21,571 nucleotides of DNA from Candidatus Kerfeldbacteria bacterium (lineage in GTDB: Bacteria > Patescibacteriota > Patescibacteriia > SBBC01 > CAIJZX01), in assembly GCA_016194465.1 (NCBI GenBank), contig JACQBO010000026.1, positions 1-21,571 of the forward strand, read 5' to 3'. Under the pieces are notes generated by a model. The model was given only the letters and a program-made list of their open reading frames with translations, was not told the DNA's origin and made no database searches. Positions 21,301-21,571 of this stretch are shown here, one piece after another (position 1 is the stretch's first letter; every line of letters starts with the position of its first letter). The translations under genes and the position numbers were made by a program.

Positions 21301-21571
21301 TCCAGTCCAATCCGGCCAGAACATTACCGGAGAGATCGGCGATCGATCCGACACTGCTCGGATGATTGTAGGTCAGGTCGAGCAGGCCCGCCGCCGGGTC
21401 TTGGGCGCTCGAGAGATTGCAGGTCCCGCCGGCAGTGCAGTCACTATCGACGTTACAGAAACGGATCGGGTCGTTGCTGCATTGCCCCGTCGGCAATGGA
21501 TTAACGCATTGGCCCTTATCGTTAATCTGGTTGCAGCCGACGAGGCTGAGACATTGGTTTTCCGCCACGGT
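18386..21571 (-). CDS. Large Cys-rich extracellular protein with CBM-like and PKD-like domains (N-terminus cut off)
   Basis: The reading frame is open to the window edge, so the true start is outside; at least 1061 codons are present. Visible parts (residues counted from the GTG at 21568): a Cys-rich motif QCSNDPIRFCNVDSDC (~28-43) that recurs as RCSNNRTKACATDNDCG (~775) and TCSNNAAVTCSSDAACG (~913); a jelly-roll CBM4/9-like domain (~113-306) beginning LITNGDFEA and ending FFVDDIQVRP; and a C-terminal PKD-like domain (~950-1060) with SIDWGDSG, FSHVYT and YHPKVQLKDGWG. No membrane helix is seen in this part. The features suggest an exported, disulfide-rich, possibly glycan- or protein-binding adhesin. 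It is the first visible gene of the locus, 4 nt before the VirB6-like gene, so a role as a surface or host-contact component of the T4SS-like machine is inferred. Confidence 0.8.
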   Translation of the reverse strand, partial: TVAENQCLSLVGCNQINDKGQCVNPLPTGQCSNDPIRFCNVDSDCTAGGTCNLSSAQDPAAGLLDLTYNHPSSVGSIADLSGNVLAGLDWTQNGANIIPGKLPWQLMRQLGGDALITNGDFEATQPPSVAPWQPAPTRGLPFGQPPATLHAEFEDQNNSTNHVLRVSPGLQTNWGCIVNNICPSGSAKSGAACTSAADCPPGGTYEQFSGVASPPFSATRGTLYYGEVRIKAVTGNPKLRIQFGYDDYTSFNVTVNNKNFHTYVDVTATTAWQRVAVGPIQGMTGLTKFAVVCADANNCGPFFVDDIQVRPFLQVDTAPHFVTPSCRLFPKTDARSCDYTDQTGVTFKGWKGYCLDHDSATGICLSWWPVDIIKGEGNIFGSEPVAGYQDRAPLYFCSQAQGGPLYADLKMTNTELGDVKNEMRFDWFNIGGSGATYCVDDDGSCPVSVSGAPALPKIRYEDIDQYQVLVDVNDNESRWGTTSPNYEFQSTVSKAGGTSQYLINVLQNIHHETVKIPDSGGTFNFADSGTTYDDQYWGWGGFCLPGAFDCKTYLQKHTFMELFKNLCDTSPDLNYLVVALKFDPNTHFIKDTMVKLCDSGSGDIGNNGLVSFRPIVKAHQSCDQIIQTVQSPAQGALNKAWAQRTQQNSGYTIPDLGIGYGNDKAPFGALLAPNPADNPSAWTVLTAAEPSADPQTPARAGTPYSCVLSCGTGPLDTKYCLSSELPQDLSTASCEGASCKTGTENRCQTVADIQSCNTRVQSSLNGNAFCVGNPLGRCSNNRTKACATDNDCGKGNSCSNPAGGSAKGVNSSFGIDRIKRLFAQSYGCWGLQFGTTLVPDPTVPSGTLTQVTSSYSSGFGCIAASSWDIYTDGPNNFPKLCLSNTRPAFDPVNGTDYCAIQPTVTNASLVNITNGTCSNNAAVTCSSDAACGPSNHCVTNITGGSTTAAIKFNTAVDAEQVPLDTISIDWGDSGANSQDTISFKAAPRTDKNNPLIFSHVYTVNAGDPACSKNSVGLLSCVYHPKVQLKDGWGICNANDGTCDDGSSANWEDTKIVIHLTQ

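Overview
The window looks like part of a Patescibacteria (Candidate Phyla Radiation, CPR) genome, most likely from the Parcubacteria side. The evidence is a compact, moderately GC-rich gene set with very short gaps, several small protein families that I associate from memory with CPR genomes, and above all a CPR-style type IV secretion (T4SS)-like locus. TGA is used as a normal stop (for example recG and the first pilin), so the TGA-to-glycine code of Gracilibacteria/SR1 does not apply. The exact lineage cannot be fixed from sequence alone.

Left part (1-5558), housekeeping and tRNAs. It holds a ComF-type phosphoribosyltransferase, then tRNA-Ser(GCT), an AT-richer GIY-YIG nuclease gene and tRNA-Ser(TGA). 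Both tRNA-Ser genes run at their CCA end into the same 24-26 bp perfect palindrome, followed by pieces of one ~54 bp repeat. Next come a two-helix membrane protein, a TTG-started cupredoxin lipoprotein, a tRNA-Arg with the unusual anticodon GCG whose leader and trailer are complementary, a hairpin-rich stretch, a conserved membrane protein with an apparently leaderless promoter, and recG.

Right part (5586-21571, all on the minus strand), a T4SS-like locus. In transcription order it encodes: a very large Cys-rich extracellular protein (cut by the window edge); a VirB6/TrbL-like channel protein with a ~530-residue tail; two CPR-type hypothetical proteins; an internal extended -10 promoter; a proline-rich helical protein; a PrgI/VirB3-like protein; VirB4 split into an N-terminal TraC-like protein and a C-terminal ATPase; a single-pass protein with an NTF2/VirB8-like look; a small membrane protein; a pilin-like (VirB2) protein with a Cys-rich tail; a TM-anchored TolB/WD40-like propeller; and a second pilin-like protein whose C-terminus resembles a lytic transglycosylase. 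Spacings range from 14 nt overlaps to a few bases, so translation is probably coupled.

The cluster contains the ATPase, inner-membrane channel, pilin and probable VirB8 parts of a T4SS. No VirD4 coupling protein, VirB11 or relaxase is visible in the window. The Cys-rich adhesin-like protein, the propeller and the pilin with a lysozyme-like tail suggest a cell-surface pilus or secretion machine for host contact, DNA uptake or protein export. That role is inferred. No CRISPR array, rRNA, transposase or riboswitch was seen.
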